DNA from: Metridium senile | Taxonomy: Eukaryota > Cnidaria > Anthozoa > Actiniaria > Metridiidae | Length of the DNA stretch: 64,000 nucleotides | Direction: 5' to 3' | Assembly: GCA_949775045.1 (NCBI GenBank) | Contig: OX459100.1 | Span: 2,791,936 to 2,855,935 of the forward strand | In this document: piece after piece, positions 1 through 19,300 of the stretch | Position numbering within the stretch: the stretch's first letter is position 1 | Layout of the letters: each line of letters opens with the position of its first letter | Notes under the pieces: model-generated | The model's database searches: none | Seen by the model: the letters and a program-made list of their open reading frames with translations, nothing else | What the model was told of the DNA's origin: nothing | Made by a program: the position numbers and the translations under genes

Positions 1-196
1 TAGGCTGCGTCGGTGTTTGATATAAACGATAGGTAATATAATGAAAGTTGTAACACCGTAAAAAATGTTGACTTAACTGTACTGACGTTTTGAGCTTTAG
101 CCCTTCGACGACTAAAGCTAAAGCTGGAAACGTCAGTAAAGTTAAGTCAACATTTTCTACGGTGTTACAACTTTAATTATATTACCTATTGTTTAG
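1..196. repeat. Foldback MITE (TAGGCTGCGTCGGTG family)
   Basis: The two halves (about 30-113 and 114-194) are near-perfect reverse complements, and the left end carries the terminal motif TAGGCTGCGTCGGTGTTT. A second copy lies in intron 1 of the phosphagen kinase gene (43994-44240), ending with the same motif reversed. Diverged pieces occur near 1955-2010, 51010-51115 and 56430-56460. It has no coding capacity. Confidence 0.75.
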
Positions 197-256
197 AGTC
201 TGTACGTCAGATTCAGAAAATTGATACAAAACTACAATAGAAATGAGTATGATTAA

Positions 257-502
257 GGCTTGGTTTACACGGTACCGGACGAATTTTTGACCGGTCAAAA
301 GATCGACCTGGACATGCTGTTCACAAAGAACCGATCACTAAATTTTGTTCGTTCTGTTCAGACGAGACCATCACAATATTTGACGGTTAAATAGTCGTCC
401 AAATTATTGCACGTTTAGCGCGGTCCCGTGTGAACGGAACCTGTATGCGGATGTTTTTTTGACCGGTCAAAAATTCGTCCGGTACCGTGTAAACGTAGCT
501 TA
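257..502. repeat. Foldback MITE with GGTTTACACGGTACCGGACG ends
   Basis: The left end (TTACACGGTACCGGACGAAT, followed by TTTTGACCGGTCAAAA) is repeated in reverse complement at the right end around 460-502. Non-coding. The outer GGTTTACAC motif resembles the outer ends of the nested element at 47956-48774. Confidence 0.7.
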
Positions 503-569
503 AAGGTATTTCACAGGTTTTGGAAGATAGCACTTACGTCGTCACAATAATCATTATTATCATCATCAA

Positions 570-733
570 CGTACCATTACCACTATCATCCCCATTATCA
601 CCACCATCAACGTACCATTACCACTATCATCCCCATTATCACCACCATCAACGTACCATTACCACTATCATCCCCATTATCACCACCATCAACGTACCAT
701 TACCACTATCATCCCCATTATCATCGTTATCAT
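570..733. repeat. 41-bp minisatellite, about 4 copies
   Basis: The unit begins CGTACCATTACCACTATCAT and repeats at 570, 611 and 652 with nearly no change. It is ATC/CAT-rich, so one strand is free of stops and gives a false Pro/His/Tyr-rich reading frame. Confidence 0.85.
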
Positions 734-780
734 AGCCTCATTATTTTTAGTCGTCACAAATAAATCACTTTTTTAACGTC

Positions 781-960
781 TCAATGTATTTAGCATGCAG
801 ACACAAGTGTCCTACTAAGGGAGACTCACACTCACTACCTCTACGTTACATATCTTAGCACACAACTCTGCTCACATGTTAATTTTTGCGGATGAAGGGA
901 AACCGGATAACCCGGAGAAAAACCCTCGTGGCATAGGAGAGAAGAACACATCAAATAAAC
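781..960. repeat. Dispersed repeat, SINE-like segment
   Basis: This stretch (GGGAGACTCACACTCACTACC and following) is related to 15030-15190 and 29890-30020. The family is AT-rich, non-coding, and lies near the tRNA-like segments described elsewhere. Its full limits are not clear. Confidence 0.45.
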
Positions 961-1124
961 TCAACTCATAATATCATCAATTATCGGTATTCCTCCCTCA
1001 CTCTCGGCCCCAATCTTCCTTCTTTCGGAAATCCCACAGGAGTCCCAAAGGAGAAAAAGGAGCAGCCTGCGCAAGGGGCTACTACTTACAGTATGTTTTA
1101 CTTATTTAATGTATATTTCTGTAG

Positions 1125-3579
1125 TTCAAGATGGTGTTAACAATATATCAGCGACTACGCCATGTGGTGAGATAGGACTCCAAGTGACTGAAGCCGTGAC
1201 GCGACTCACGGAAATACACAGCAACATGGAAACCAATGAAATGAAAACAGCCGAAAAACTACTCGACGAAATCGAACCTTTGGTGAGTACACCCGTTTTC
1301 AAAAATGTTGTCTAACAAAGTGGGCCGGAACATGGGGAGTTGTGGTGTTGATGAATATATTTTGCCGTGTTGCGGTAAAAAAATTCTCAAAGTGCGATGT
1401 TGCGGTGATGTAAATGCCTTCGGTGTGCGGTGTTTGCTTTTCCAAAGCTGTGGTGTGCGGTGAGTGTTAAAGCTGAGGTGTTCGTAGTGTTTGGTGAGAG
1501 ATATTGTAATGCGGTGTTGTGGTGATGTAAATGTTTTCGGTGTGCGGTGTTTGCTTTTCCAAAGCTGTGGTGTGTGGTTAGTGTTAAAGCTGTAATGTTC
1601 ATAGTGTTTGGTGAGAGATATTGTAATGCAGTGTTGTTGAAATTGTTTCGGAGTGTTGTATTGTTGAGGACCTTTCCTTTTTTTTATTTAAATTTGTTTT
1701 ACATTATTATCTTTTAAATTTCAGGAAGCAACTGTAATTAACGAAGTCATGTTCGCAGTAAGTAGATCAGTCATTTTGTAGTGAGGAACTGTGGACACAT
1801 CGATTTACTCAGTTATTTGAGTAACAACTACGTATACTTTTTGAAGTGAGCAAATGTTAATGCATGTGGGGTACCCACTACTCGGCTAGTCGATATTTTA
1901 GTGAGTAACTGTGGATGCATCGATTAGTCTACTCAGTCATGTTGAGTGATCTAATGTAGGTAATATAATGTAATTTGTAACACCGTACTGACGTTACGAG
2001 CTTTAGCCTTCGTCGGAGTAATAATGCGTAAGCACTAAAACATGGAACGACCTACAACCACCTCAAAAAATTCAACAACCACCTACAACCACCTCAAAAA
2101 CATCTACAACCACTCACAAACAATCGAAAGCCACCTAAAACAAGTCATATGCGTCTAAAATAAGGCGAAAAAAACAAACAAGTTATGTACATGAAATACG
2201 AGAATCGAACAAAATCCTCACCTCCCCTATAAACTCTTACTCTCCGCCCCTGGTCCCCTTACATAATCATCTACAGATTAAAAAGTCACGTTTTGACACG
2301 TCCATGAAATACGATGATCATATATCGGAAACTACCTCAGTCTGCTAAATGTCCGCTCACAAACAATGGTTTGAACATTATTTCTCCCAACTTCTCTAAT
2401 TACATATCTTGCTTGTATTTCCCAAACAGGGAGAGAACGGTGTTGGTGGCATGAAGGCAACATTGGATGAAATAGTGAAATCCCTTCCCGAAGAAAGCAA
2501 ACGAAGCAGTGGATTGCAGGAAGCTGCCGCAGCGTTGTCGTTGGATGTCGCGCCTTCCATTACAATCGACGCCTTACAACAGAAACTCGTCGATATCCAG
2601 CCCAAGATAAAGACTCTGCTTAACAGTTTCAACTGCTATGTGAAGATATTGGAGGTTATTGGCGCGCTCGTACAGGGGTATACACAAAGTGATATTTATG
2701 ATGGCATTATATTTGTCATGATGATAATGATGCCGATAATTATGACGATAATGGTAACGATGATGATCACGATCGATTAATGGCGATGATGATTGTAATG
2801 GTAATGATGATAATGCGATGATGAGGGTAATGCAATGATGATGATGATGATGATGGTAGTAGTGATGATAATGATGGTAATGGCGATGATAATGATGATG
2901 ATGGTAGTGATGATAATGATGGTAATGGCGCTGATGATGATGATTATAATGGTAAAGATGATGATGATAATGAGGGTACTGCGATGATGATGATGATGGT
3001 GGTGGTAGTGATGATGATGATGATGACGACGATGATGATGATGGTAGTGATGATAATGATGGTAATGGCGATGATGATAATGATTGTGATCATATCCATA
3101 TTAACACCATCCATCATTGCAATGATAGTAATATTTCTTATTTCAACTTCAGATGCCAATCTGGTGCTGGTAGTTTTGAGAGTATGTACACACAGGTCAC
3201 TGAACAAGCCAACATTGACAATGACCAATGCAAGAATGACGCTATGCTTCAACTTCCATCCAAAGAAGAAATCCAAACGACCATCACAACCGTAGCTGAA
3301 AAGCTTAAATTCAACGCCGACTGCTCCTCAAACAAACAAAACGATGAACATGTACCACAAATCAGATTACAATTCCAGGATGCGGGCATTGGAAGTATTT
3401 TTGGAAGTATTTTTGGAATAATTAAGAAAGTCCTGACCACTACACAGAGGTTTTTAGTTTGTGAAATGAGGCAGAATTCTACGTCTGATGCCGAGATTGC
3501 CAAGAAGATTGGCAAGAAGGAGGGAGATGTAAAGTCAACTCTCTGTAAGAAGAAAAGAACACCGAAAGAAGACCTCTGA
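1125..3579 (+). CDS. Unrecognised protein, 3' part of gene (4 exons visible)
   Basis: I do not recognise this protein. Four exons fit together in phase with GT-AG borders: 1125-1282, 1725-1757 (only 33 bp), 2430-2677 and 3153-3579, ending in TGA. A polyadenylation signal AATAAA lies at 3604. The visible part is 287 residues; the start codon is upstream or outside the window. The first exons are predicted to be helical (repeated Glu/Leu/Lys patterns, as in a coiled coil). The last exon has a glycine-rich hydrophobic stretch (GSIFGSIFGIIKKV) and a basic tail with a helix-turn-helix-like run (DAEIAKKIGKKEGDV). Intron 1 holds the 110-bp repeat; intron 3 holds a GAT microsatellite. Consistent phases across three introns are the main evidence that this is a real gene. 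Confidence 0.55.
1395..1640. repeat. About 110-bp tandem duplication, GTGTTGCGGTGATG family
   Basis: Two adjacent copies of a unit running from TGTTGCGGTGATGTAAATG through GTTTGGTGAGAGATATTG. A diverged reverse-complement copy lies at about 52210-52375, so the unit is dispersed in the genome. It sits inside intron 1 of the unrecognised gene. Confidence 0.75.
1779..1945. repeat. Two copies of the 66-bp CTGTGGATGCATCGATTTACTC repeat
   Basis: The motif AACTGTGGA(C/T)(A/G)CATCGATT occurs twice. It is the reverse complement of the tandem unit at 58285-59020, so one family occurs at both ends of the window in opposite orientation. Confidence 0.65.
2690..3110. repeat. (GATGAT/GATAAT)n microsatellite in intron 3
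   Basis: A long imperfect GAT-rich tract between two exons of the first gene. Both strands are free of stops over long distances, which gives false poly-Met and poly-Ile frames. Confidence 0.85.
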
Positions 3580-3609
3580 GACAACACGAGCAGAACCGAT
3601 CACAATAAA

Positions 3610-5236
3610 TGCATGAGAAAGATGAATTGTTAGTTAAATCAAGTAGAAAAAGTCATTTGTTAAAATGCAAAAAGGTCACTTAAAGCATAGAACTGCATGT
3701 AGGACAACATGGTGTGCTTGTAAAGATATATAATTACTGAGAGTTGACACAATATATGTGAGAATTTGAAGTTCTTTCCTCTAAGATGACAATAAAAAGA
3801 GCAACTATCTATTGGTGTTTGAGTCTTTTCTTTACTTTGGAAAGAGGCAGAGATTACAGAACATGATGACGATAATTGTGAACGATATGTGAACCATATG
3901 CGATAGAAAAGGTTCAAAAAAGGTTGGCGAATGTTTTTTTTTTGAAAATTGCTTGTCGCTTACCAAGCTTGAAATAATTATGTTATCACTCTTCATATGT
4001 AAATATATCATCACAGAATCTAAAAATATGCTGGAAACCCTACAGACAAAATTGTAAAAATTGCATATTGTTGTGACCTTCCGTTCACATCATTCATAGT
4101 GCATTTCGGGCCTCGTGTGCAACATGTTACAAAGCCCCTTTACCAACCTTTTTGTTTCGGCCCTCAGGTCGAAACGGTCAGCTAGAATCAGTTTGCGGAC
4201 CCATAATTTTCCGCCTCTTCTGTCAATCATCTTATAGTTCAGCGAATCAGATTCCTCGTGAGCAGCATTAGCCAATTACACAACGAGTATGAACCTTCGG
4301 TTTCGTAATAAATCTTCGCACGAAGCTTGCCTCGTAATCCAAAATTTATTCACGACAGAAATACTCTGTTTTCTAAGTTCATCAAAAATAACAGCCATGA
4401 GTGAGACATTCTACACTTTCAAAATTCTAAACTTCTGTAAAATCATCCGTTTTATTTAATTTTATCAACACTATAATAATAAAAAAAAAAAAACACATAG
4501 AGGCAGCACTGTACGGCAGCTGTAGTGTGCCGAAACATCATTGCTTTTAAAGCAATATAGCCTTGTTGAAATAGCTATAGATATAAATTAATTAGTACCC
4601 AGGTTATTAAATTATGAAATACTACTTGTTAACTATAACCACCAAGGAAACAATATCCTGTAACAGCGTTTTAGAACTGTTTATGAACAGTAAATGACGA
4701 TTGAGCGACCGAAAGGAATTGTGGTTACCATACAACACATGAGAGTACTCTTTTAGAATTATACCGTATACAGCAAATTCAATAAATGTTGCCGCTAAAA
4801 AAAAGCTTTTCGGTCTCAAGATTGAGCTCTAGTCTGTTTTTTCAGTGACTTTTTTGAAATAGGTAAATGGTAAAATTGTTGTAATAAGGTACACTTAATT
4901 CAAAACAGGTTGAAGGGCAAACGGCGATTGTCGTTTGTACGACCGAGCGGAACTGTGGGTAATACGAATTTCCAGGAGCGCATAATGTAATGGGCTCCTG
5001 GAATTCTTCTTATTACTTTCCAAATTACCCAAACAATGCCTCCACCTTTCAGCGATGACCTTAGATGCCAGGTGTCTCAAAGGTTTCGCTGAACAGTGGA
5101 GGCATTGTTTGAAAAGGAATGAAAAGAAATTCATAATCACCAATCGCGAATCGTCGTTTGCCCCTTCAACCTTTTATGAATTAGATGTATACATTTTCAG
5201 TTTCATTTTGTTATCTTATTCTAGAGTTTACCTGCT
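3610..5236. other. Convergent intergenic region with foldback repeats
   Basis: No gene is seen between the first gene and the 3' end of saccharopine dehydrogenase copy 1. A foldback element at about 4896-5185 has inverted ends GGTTGAAGGGCAAACG. An inner inverted pair, AAACAATGCCTCCAC and its reverse complement, lies at about 5029-5115. A related element with GACCGAAAGGAATTGTGGTT lies near 4695-4730. At 4090-4275 there is a 61-codon minus-strand frame with no recognisable similarity. Confidence 0.5.
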
Positions 5237-11318
<6,082 letters not shown>

Positions 11319-11520
11319 TTTGAAGCAAGAAAGAAGTGAAAATAGAGCAAAAATAAGCAACTGACTGATTATAATAAACTCCGACAGATCAGTCAACAGA
11401 TCAAGATTTTGATCGACACTTTAGCTTAGCTCGACACAGGGATCCCGGTCGGCTGTGAGTAAAGTGAAACTAAGAAACAAGAACAGTAATATACAGCTCA
11501 TCAAGAAAAAGAAGGAAATA

Positions 11521-11663
11521 GAGTACAAACACTAAAAGTGTGCAACATAAATACCACTAAATACTGCTAAATTATGCAAATTCTTTTGTTCTCTATTGTT
11601 TAATCAACACTATTTAGTGGTAAATAGTACAAAGTATTGCACACTTTTAGAGTTTGTACTCTA
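11521..11663. repeat. Foldback MITE present only in unit A
   Basis: Inverted ends GAGTACAAACACTAAAAGTG and reverse complement flank a 140-bp AT-rich element. The matching place in unit B (about 25540) lacks it. Confidence 0.75.
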
Positions 11664-11699
11664 AGAATGTTCTTCACATTTTCTTATCCAATTAATTCC

Positions 11700-11997
11700 T
11701 AGAGAGAGAAGCAAGCAAATCAAGCAAGCAACAAAGCAAATCAAGCAAGCAACAAAGCAAATCAAGCAAGCAGCAAAGCAAATCAAGCAAGCAGCAAAGC
11801 AAATCAAGCAAGCAACAAAGCAAATCAAGCAAGCAACAAAGCAAATCAAGCAAGCAACAAAGCAAATCAAGCAAGCAACAAAGCAAATCAAGCAAGCAAC
11901 AAAGCAAATCAAGCAAGCAAGCAACAAAGCAAATCAAGCAAGCAACAAAGCAAATCAAGCAAGCAAGCAATTAAGCAAGCAAGCAAGCAAAGCAAAC
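11700..11997. repeat. AAGCAAATCAAGCAAGCAAC minisatellite, unit A
   Basis: About 13 copies of a roughly 20-bp AAGC/AAATC unit just upstream of copy 1. Unit B has only a short AAGC/CAGC remnant at 25590-25660. The minus-strand LICFVAC repeat frame is not a gene. Confidence 0.9.
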
Positions 11998-13309
11998 CTG
12001 CATTACACAGAGAAAACATCAAAAACAACATGGTTATCATTTATTTGTGGCCTGCTCATTTTAATATTAATATAAAGTTACAATTTAAATTTTTAGCTTG
12101 TACTATAGTTGTTAAAAGAAAAAGAAACAATTGGTTGAGTCTACTACTATTAGTTGGTCAATTCTTTCACAGACAAGGACAATCACTTAAATATTAACAT
12201 GTGTATATAATTAAATAATACAATATACAAGTGCAAGCAAATTTTGATAAAAAAATTTACAACTGTCAGCTTGCTTTTTCCTGTCTATGTCCAAACTTTT
12301 GCCCCTTACAATATTTGCACTAAATAGTTGTTTGTTTATTGTCTTAGTGTACAAAGACTAAAAACACCCATTAAATAATGTCATCTCCATTTTTTTTTGT
12401 CTAAACAGAATATACAAACAATATTGCAAGTATGTAACTGGCTAATTATGATGCCTTGTTTTTTTGCATCAAAGTCAGAATTGCTAAACATTTGCATATA
12501 ATTAACTGCTATCTCTTGCTTCTTATTGCAAAATTAGTGGCATTTAGTACTATTTTGTATAAAATATTTTACTGCTTATCTTTTTTGGTGACGGGCAAAA
12601 AATATAATCCATAACACTCAAATCTGACCTGACAGGCAAAGTGAATATCAGCGACTATAATGACCAAGACTGACAAGATGATGTTCACTGAGCCTGAGGT
12701 TGATAATTGTTTTAAAGTATGAATGCAAAAGTGATAAATATTAAAAAGAACAAGCCTTTTTTGAAGAAACACTGTTCATTTCTTATAGTCTAGAAGCAGG
12801 CACAACGCTATAGGTGTTAATCAAGTAATAGTGTGAATTTCTCGACCAATCAGTGCACAAGATTTTCTATAATCATTTGTGTATTTATACTAAAGACAAT
12901 TATAGAAAGAGATGATCACTATGCTCTCTTGTCATTTATCATGCATCTTTCTCCAGTTCAATTATTAATATCCCAACTCACTTCTTTGAGGTTTTGGTTT
13001 AAACTACAATTATAGTTATGAATTGCATGTGCTGATAATATTATTTAATACTGCATGGTAAATATAAATAATTACAATTTGAACAATTAATTAGAGCAGT
13101 TAATTCTCATTAACCCATGAAACACTCTTTAGTGTATCATGCACTCACTCTTTAATGTTCCTTAATTCCATTGTGTTCTTTTGTTGTTATTTGAATATCA
13201 CACTTTAACTAGTATGCTTTGTTTCACAGGTTAATGAAAACAACTTTAGTAAAGTTACTAAAAAGTGCTTGATTATGGTATATGCTATATTTAAATTACA
13301 ATAGTGTGT

Positions 13310-16300
13310 TCATTGTTCAAGTATTATTTTCTTAATCAGAATTTGATGACGATCGATGTCCTCTCGTGCTGTAGACGTTCTGTGTTTGCGAACAAACTGT
13401 CCTGCGATAGCCTCTTTCATCTTCTTGACAAAAATATCCTTGCATCGTCTCCATACTGGATATGTATCAGCCTAAAAAAAAACGGAATAAAAACATCAAT
13501 AAAAGTGAAATCTATAGTACCAAATTCGATGAAAATGATTTCATGGAAAGAAGGATTTACTATCAAATAAGGCTGTTAAATTTGCCAAATTTGATATACG
13601 GAAAGCCCAATGAGTTTTAACTTGAATGTGTGTGTTTTTGTATTTATTACCAAGTGCAGAAGTAGAAATCATTGTAGTTATGGAAATGTTGATGAAGATT
13701 ACACATTTTTAATTTAGACATGTTTTGGCTGTTCTACAGCCATTATCAGAAAGAAGATTACCATCAATGACCAGTTTTATAGTGAGATTTGCTAGGAAAT
13801 TGCAGTCATAAGAGGTTATAAAAAGTACAAAAACCTTTTCATTTTCCCTCTTCAAGCACTCAGCTGACCAAATCATGTAAAGGGTCAGTATATGTTGTAT
13901 TGAAGTCTAGATTGATCAGAGAGAGACTGTGTGACAGAGAAATCATTGCATACAACATATTACCTCAGGAAGTTTGAGAAGAAAGGTCTGTAGCTTAGCA
14001 GCATATTTGTCACTGCTGTCTCTTGGTAGTAAAGACGGTAAATGATCAATAGCTAGTACATCTAATGGCTTGGTAGAAGAACTGAGACAAAAAATAGAAA
14101 TATTATTTAACATTGTGACATGTGTTGTGATAGAAATGTTTCATTCACATTATAACATATATGGTAGTTCAAAGAAAACTTTTTTTTGTTGCAATATAAA
14201 TAATGCTCATGCATGCATTCGCTGTTGTTTTCAGAACTATCACCATCATTTCCAATAAAACTGTCATCATCACCATCACAACTACTCATCTTGTCATCGT
14301 CATCATTGCAGTTTATTTGTTGATATACTAGCTATTCCGTGTTACAATCTTTAAAGTTAGATCAATACACAAAGTTCCGAATGAAGTTTTTCAGGTAATG
14401 CTATTTTCTGAACCTACTATACTAACTGCTTCAAAAGATTTTAAAATGAAACGGTGATTTCAAATACACTTGGTGGTGATAATAAACCTTATTTTTAATC
14501 TATTCACAAAAGGAATGTGGGTTAAAAAAGTAACAAAACACTTAGTGTTCACGGTTCGAGTGCCCTCACTGTAAATGAAGAATTGGAATCATTCATTCAT
14601 CATCATAAGGAATAAAAAATACAAAGTATAATTGTACCTGAGCTGAACACTATGTACGGGATCCACAAAAGTTGTGACTGACTCGTAAATTGGAAGAGGA
14701 TTATCAGGGCTTGTGCAGTCACAGCTTACATCTGACACAACAGTTAAATTCCTGAAAGAAATAGAGATAGAAATTATAAATAACAGGTTCCCATTTAAAT
14801 CTGTACTTTCCCATTTAAATCTGTACTTATGCAAATTTTGTTGATGTGTGCTAAACACACAGATCAACCAATCAGAGAAGTTCACTTCAGAAATAATATA
14901 CTCTGATTCAACACAATTTGCATAAGTACAGATTTAAATGGGAAAGTACAGATTTAAATGGGAACCTGTTAAATCAGCTTTCTAACTTTTCACATCTTCT
15001 AGCCAGACATTAGTAGGGCACTTGTACAAGTGCCCTACTAATTGGGGAGACTCACCATCACTACCCCTACATAAATTTATTTTAGCACAAAACTTTGCTG
15101 AAACTTGTTGATATTTGCAGAGAGGAGAAAACATGGAAACCTTGTGGCATCGAATAGAACAAATACATCAAATTAACTCTACTCACAAAATAAAATCGGC
15201 TTACACTTGCTAAAGTACCCACATTTTAATAATAATAATGTGGATTTTTATAGCGCTACTTCCATCACTGTCCAGTGGCGATTCAAATCTTTTGGGAATA
15301 AGATTATTTGTCTTATTTATATGGTGTGGAAAATCTTTGAAACAAACGCTTTTATTCCCAGAGGTTTTGAATAGGGTTGAAACATATATACATATAGCAA
15401 CACATGTTGGCTGATTTGGTCAATTCCCTGTCTGTGCCAGGACTTGAGCCTGGATCACAGTGGTAAGCGGCGAGTGGTAAACTACTATGGCACCCACAAC
15501 ATTAAATATAGAAAACAATATAGAATTTTAGTCTTTTTAGTCAAATTTTAGATAACCAAAAAATCACAAAGTTTGCTGGTGTACCTGTTGTTTGTGTTTA
15601 GCATATCCTTGGTAATAAATGGTGGGATTTTCTGGAAATAAATACATATATAAAATAAATACCAATACTTTACAATGGTTATCTTAGAAAGGGAATTTTA
15701 TTTTGAATTTAATATGTAGAAACGTAGCTAAATTGTGAAGTAGGAAGTTTAGCCTGAAATAGCCCAAAAATGCAGAAAATCAAAATTGCTTCAGTTCTCA
15801 AAAAGACACCCAATGAGTCTAGGATTTCTTTTGTAGTAACAGTACCCTAAATGCTATAATCTAGCAAATTTTGAAGTCTTTTGATTTTTCAAGGTGTTCT
15901 GTTTTTACTGACAAGCCCTCTTAAAATATATCTACCCATAATCCTTGTTGGTCTCAGTTTTAGAGCTTTTAGGTGACTAACTTTATAAAATAAGTAAACT
16001 TTATAATACACCCTTTCCGAGAAAGTTTGTCACCCATAAAAAGCACACAAGCTAGTGGCGCAAAGGATCATGGATCAGTTCAGAAACTAAAGGTGCATTT
16101 GGAATGCCTTTCTTGTAGTTTGACAAGTACGTCAAAATGGACATTTCTCAATAGCACATTGACAAGTTTAGCAATGTGGCCATGAAATCCCTGCGTTCTT
16201 AATAAAGTATACATAGGTTACCCATAGTCCCCTGCACTACTAGCCTGTAGGCTTTTCGCTTTAAGGGTGACAAAGTTTCTCAGAAAGGGTGTATACAAAC

Positions 16301-19300
16301 CTTTGAAAGGAAGATACAGTTGACAAAGATGTCAAAGTTGAGGATGTCAGGAAATGGTCCACCAGCTTTGGTATCGGCACGATTCCACTTGGCAATGCAC
16401 TCACTGAAATACAAAAACCTTGTTATAACATCATTTTATAGTGTGTTACTCTAATTTATTATCATTGTAAATATTAAATAAATAAAAAAATTGAAAAAAA
16501 AAACAGAAAAAAAAAACAAGTTAGTAATACTAAATTAGCTTATTATCAACTGTTCATTCTCCATGAAATATCTAGAAGGACTTAAATTATACCACCTTTT
16601 TTGTTTTCAGTTCTGCTTATTTTGATATTTATTTGTACTTTAAATGTGTCTTTGTTTGATCTCAGTAATGAAACAAAAGAAGAAGAAAAATAGGAAAAAA
16701 AAATTAACAAATTAACAAAGAAAATGTAATTTCTAAGACCATCATGATACTCTGGGACAATCACAAACAAACAAAAATGCCAAAACCATAAAATGTTGTA
16801 AAAAAAAACCCCTAGTTAAATTAAGTATCATCATCATCTTTGAAATGACAAAATCTTTATCTATCTTTTATATATAGTTAATGAAATCATACTTTGAAAA
16901 CAAATCGAATTCCAAAGTTAACATAACTGTGTCTATTTCTTTACTAAAAAACAAAAACAACAAAAGTTGTTGCTCAGGGAAAAGTGCATAACTTTCCCTA
17001 GATGATACCTTTCGCACTAAGCATGTTTGGTAACGGAAATTCTGCATACTTAATATGTGCCATCCAACAGCAGGCTGAAAAGATAAACTTTATGAAAATG
17101 ATAGGGCACACAATAACCCTAGTACCCTACACATCACGTCCCACCACTTACAATTATGTCACAAAATTGATTCACATCACATTATTTGGTTCTTGCAAGC
17201 ACTTGTAAATAGGAACGAGTCCCGGCCAGCAAAACACTTGTAACAATATTGATTTACACATTACATTTTGTTTGTACATGCAAGCATAAAAAAGTTGCAT
17301 ATAGCTTATATATATTGCAGAAAACGTCTTTAATGGGAACGAATCCCAGCATAGCACTTACAATGTTACAAATAAAATTGATTTACAAATTATATTATTT
17401 TGTGCATGCAAGCACAATGTTGCCAAGCTTATGTTGCCATGCAAACACTTGTAAATAGAAATGACTCCCAGCATAGCACTTACAATGCTACAAATACAAT
17501 TGATACACACATTACATTTGTTTGTGCATACAAGCATAGAAATGTTACCATTTTATACAGTGATTTAAAGGTTTGCTAACATACATGCATTTATCTGTCA
17601 TCTACTTATACAATGCATAGTTGAGGCAAATGCTTAAAATGGTATGACTGCACATAACATATTATTCTAAGTGAAACTATTTTACAACACCAAACCAAAG
17701 TATGCAGCATTATGATAAGAAATTGTGACAAGTGTTAGGCCACTTGAGATTGGGACCTTTCGCTCCAAAGTGCAAACTAACCAACATAGCAAAACTTTCT
17801 GAGAATTTCTCCATTCACAATTGATGACAATATTCCAATTCATTCACATAAACACTTGACAATTAAGTCAATTTAACAATCCCAACATATTAAGTTGATT
17901 CATCTAAAAAATCAAATAGAATGAATTATTACCTTGGAAATCCAATCTGTTCAAGGATATAGGATGCTCCTCTTCCACAGCGCCCTGTACTGCCAACGAT
18001 GAGGACTTTTGGGAAAATTGATATCTCGCCTCGCTTTTGTCCTACCAAATTTAGCTGGCTTTTGAGGTGATTTACAAGGTCTTCTTCTGATAGATAAGGT
18101 TTGACATAGGGGAACTTTTCATTGGGACTGAATGGAGCAACAACAATGAAATATTAGAAACATGAAAATAATCATCATTATCCTTTTTTTATTTTTTTCC
18201 ATCGTTTTGCTTGGTCGTTGGAACTGCAAATAACTGCCTACAAATAATATTCTGCTCATGCGCGTTACGATGTAAAGCCATTTGACTGCAAATAATAGTC
18301 TGCTCATGCACAGTATGCTTCAGTAAACATGGCGGCTCGCATAAGCTTCCCTGAGCTGACAGAAAATGACTTATCATGTTTGCTACAAAGTAAAAACAGT
18401 GAAAACACAAAAAAGCAACTAAAAATTCAATGAATGTATTTCGACAATATCTCAAAGAAAGACAATATTTGGAAGATGAGCTTGTTACTTCGAAGGGAAA
18501 GCTTGCAGAGGTGTTGAGAAAATTATACGCAGAAGCAAGAAAGAATTGCGAACTGTACACAAAAGCTTTGCTCGTCGGCATCTGACCAATGATAAAACAA
18601 TTATTAACATTTAGTAGTGACATGTTCTGTCATGCCATTTAACTTCAGGCAAGTAGATGCCACAAATGTATCTTCACTCCTACAATGTACTAATAAATAA
18701 TATATTGTGTTTTAAACTATCAATTTTATAACAATTATTATTTTTTCATTCATATTTGATAACTAGCGAATTAAGAGGGAAAAGTAAAATAATGTCGATT
18801 AAACTTTTGTTTCTATTTTCAACTAGAGCTGTCATTGATAGGCTATGGTTTGTGTCAAAGAAAACTCTGAAGCATTCATAGTTTGAGACTGTGTTTGCAC
18901 TGCACAAAATTTTTCTAATAGGAGATTTTCTTACTTGAGTTGTTGATGACACCACAGTGCAACACCCAAAGCACAACCACACAATCCAGCCATTGGCCCG
19001 AACTCTGCAACTTCACGAACTCCTACAGATGATCAAATGTCATTAGCTATCATTTACTTACTATATAACTTTTTCATAATTTTGAGATTTGTGTTGTATA
19101 TAATGTTTCTAAATAGAGGATGTTACCTTGATCATCGACAATGAATTCAACATCCAGTAACTCTCCCTTGCCCTCATGAAATCTTGATAGCAGCTCTCTC
19201 CACCCATCTTGGCCCTGAGAACAATATTGTGAAAAATCAGTTATTTTATTGTCAAAGAAACTTTGTTACCCATTTAACATTTATTGTCAGTCTTAGTTCT

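Noticed and set aside
11661..11970. Repetitive LICFVAC protein on the minus strand
   Set aside because: A translation of the AAGCAAATC minisatellite; unit B lacks the array.
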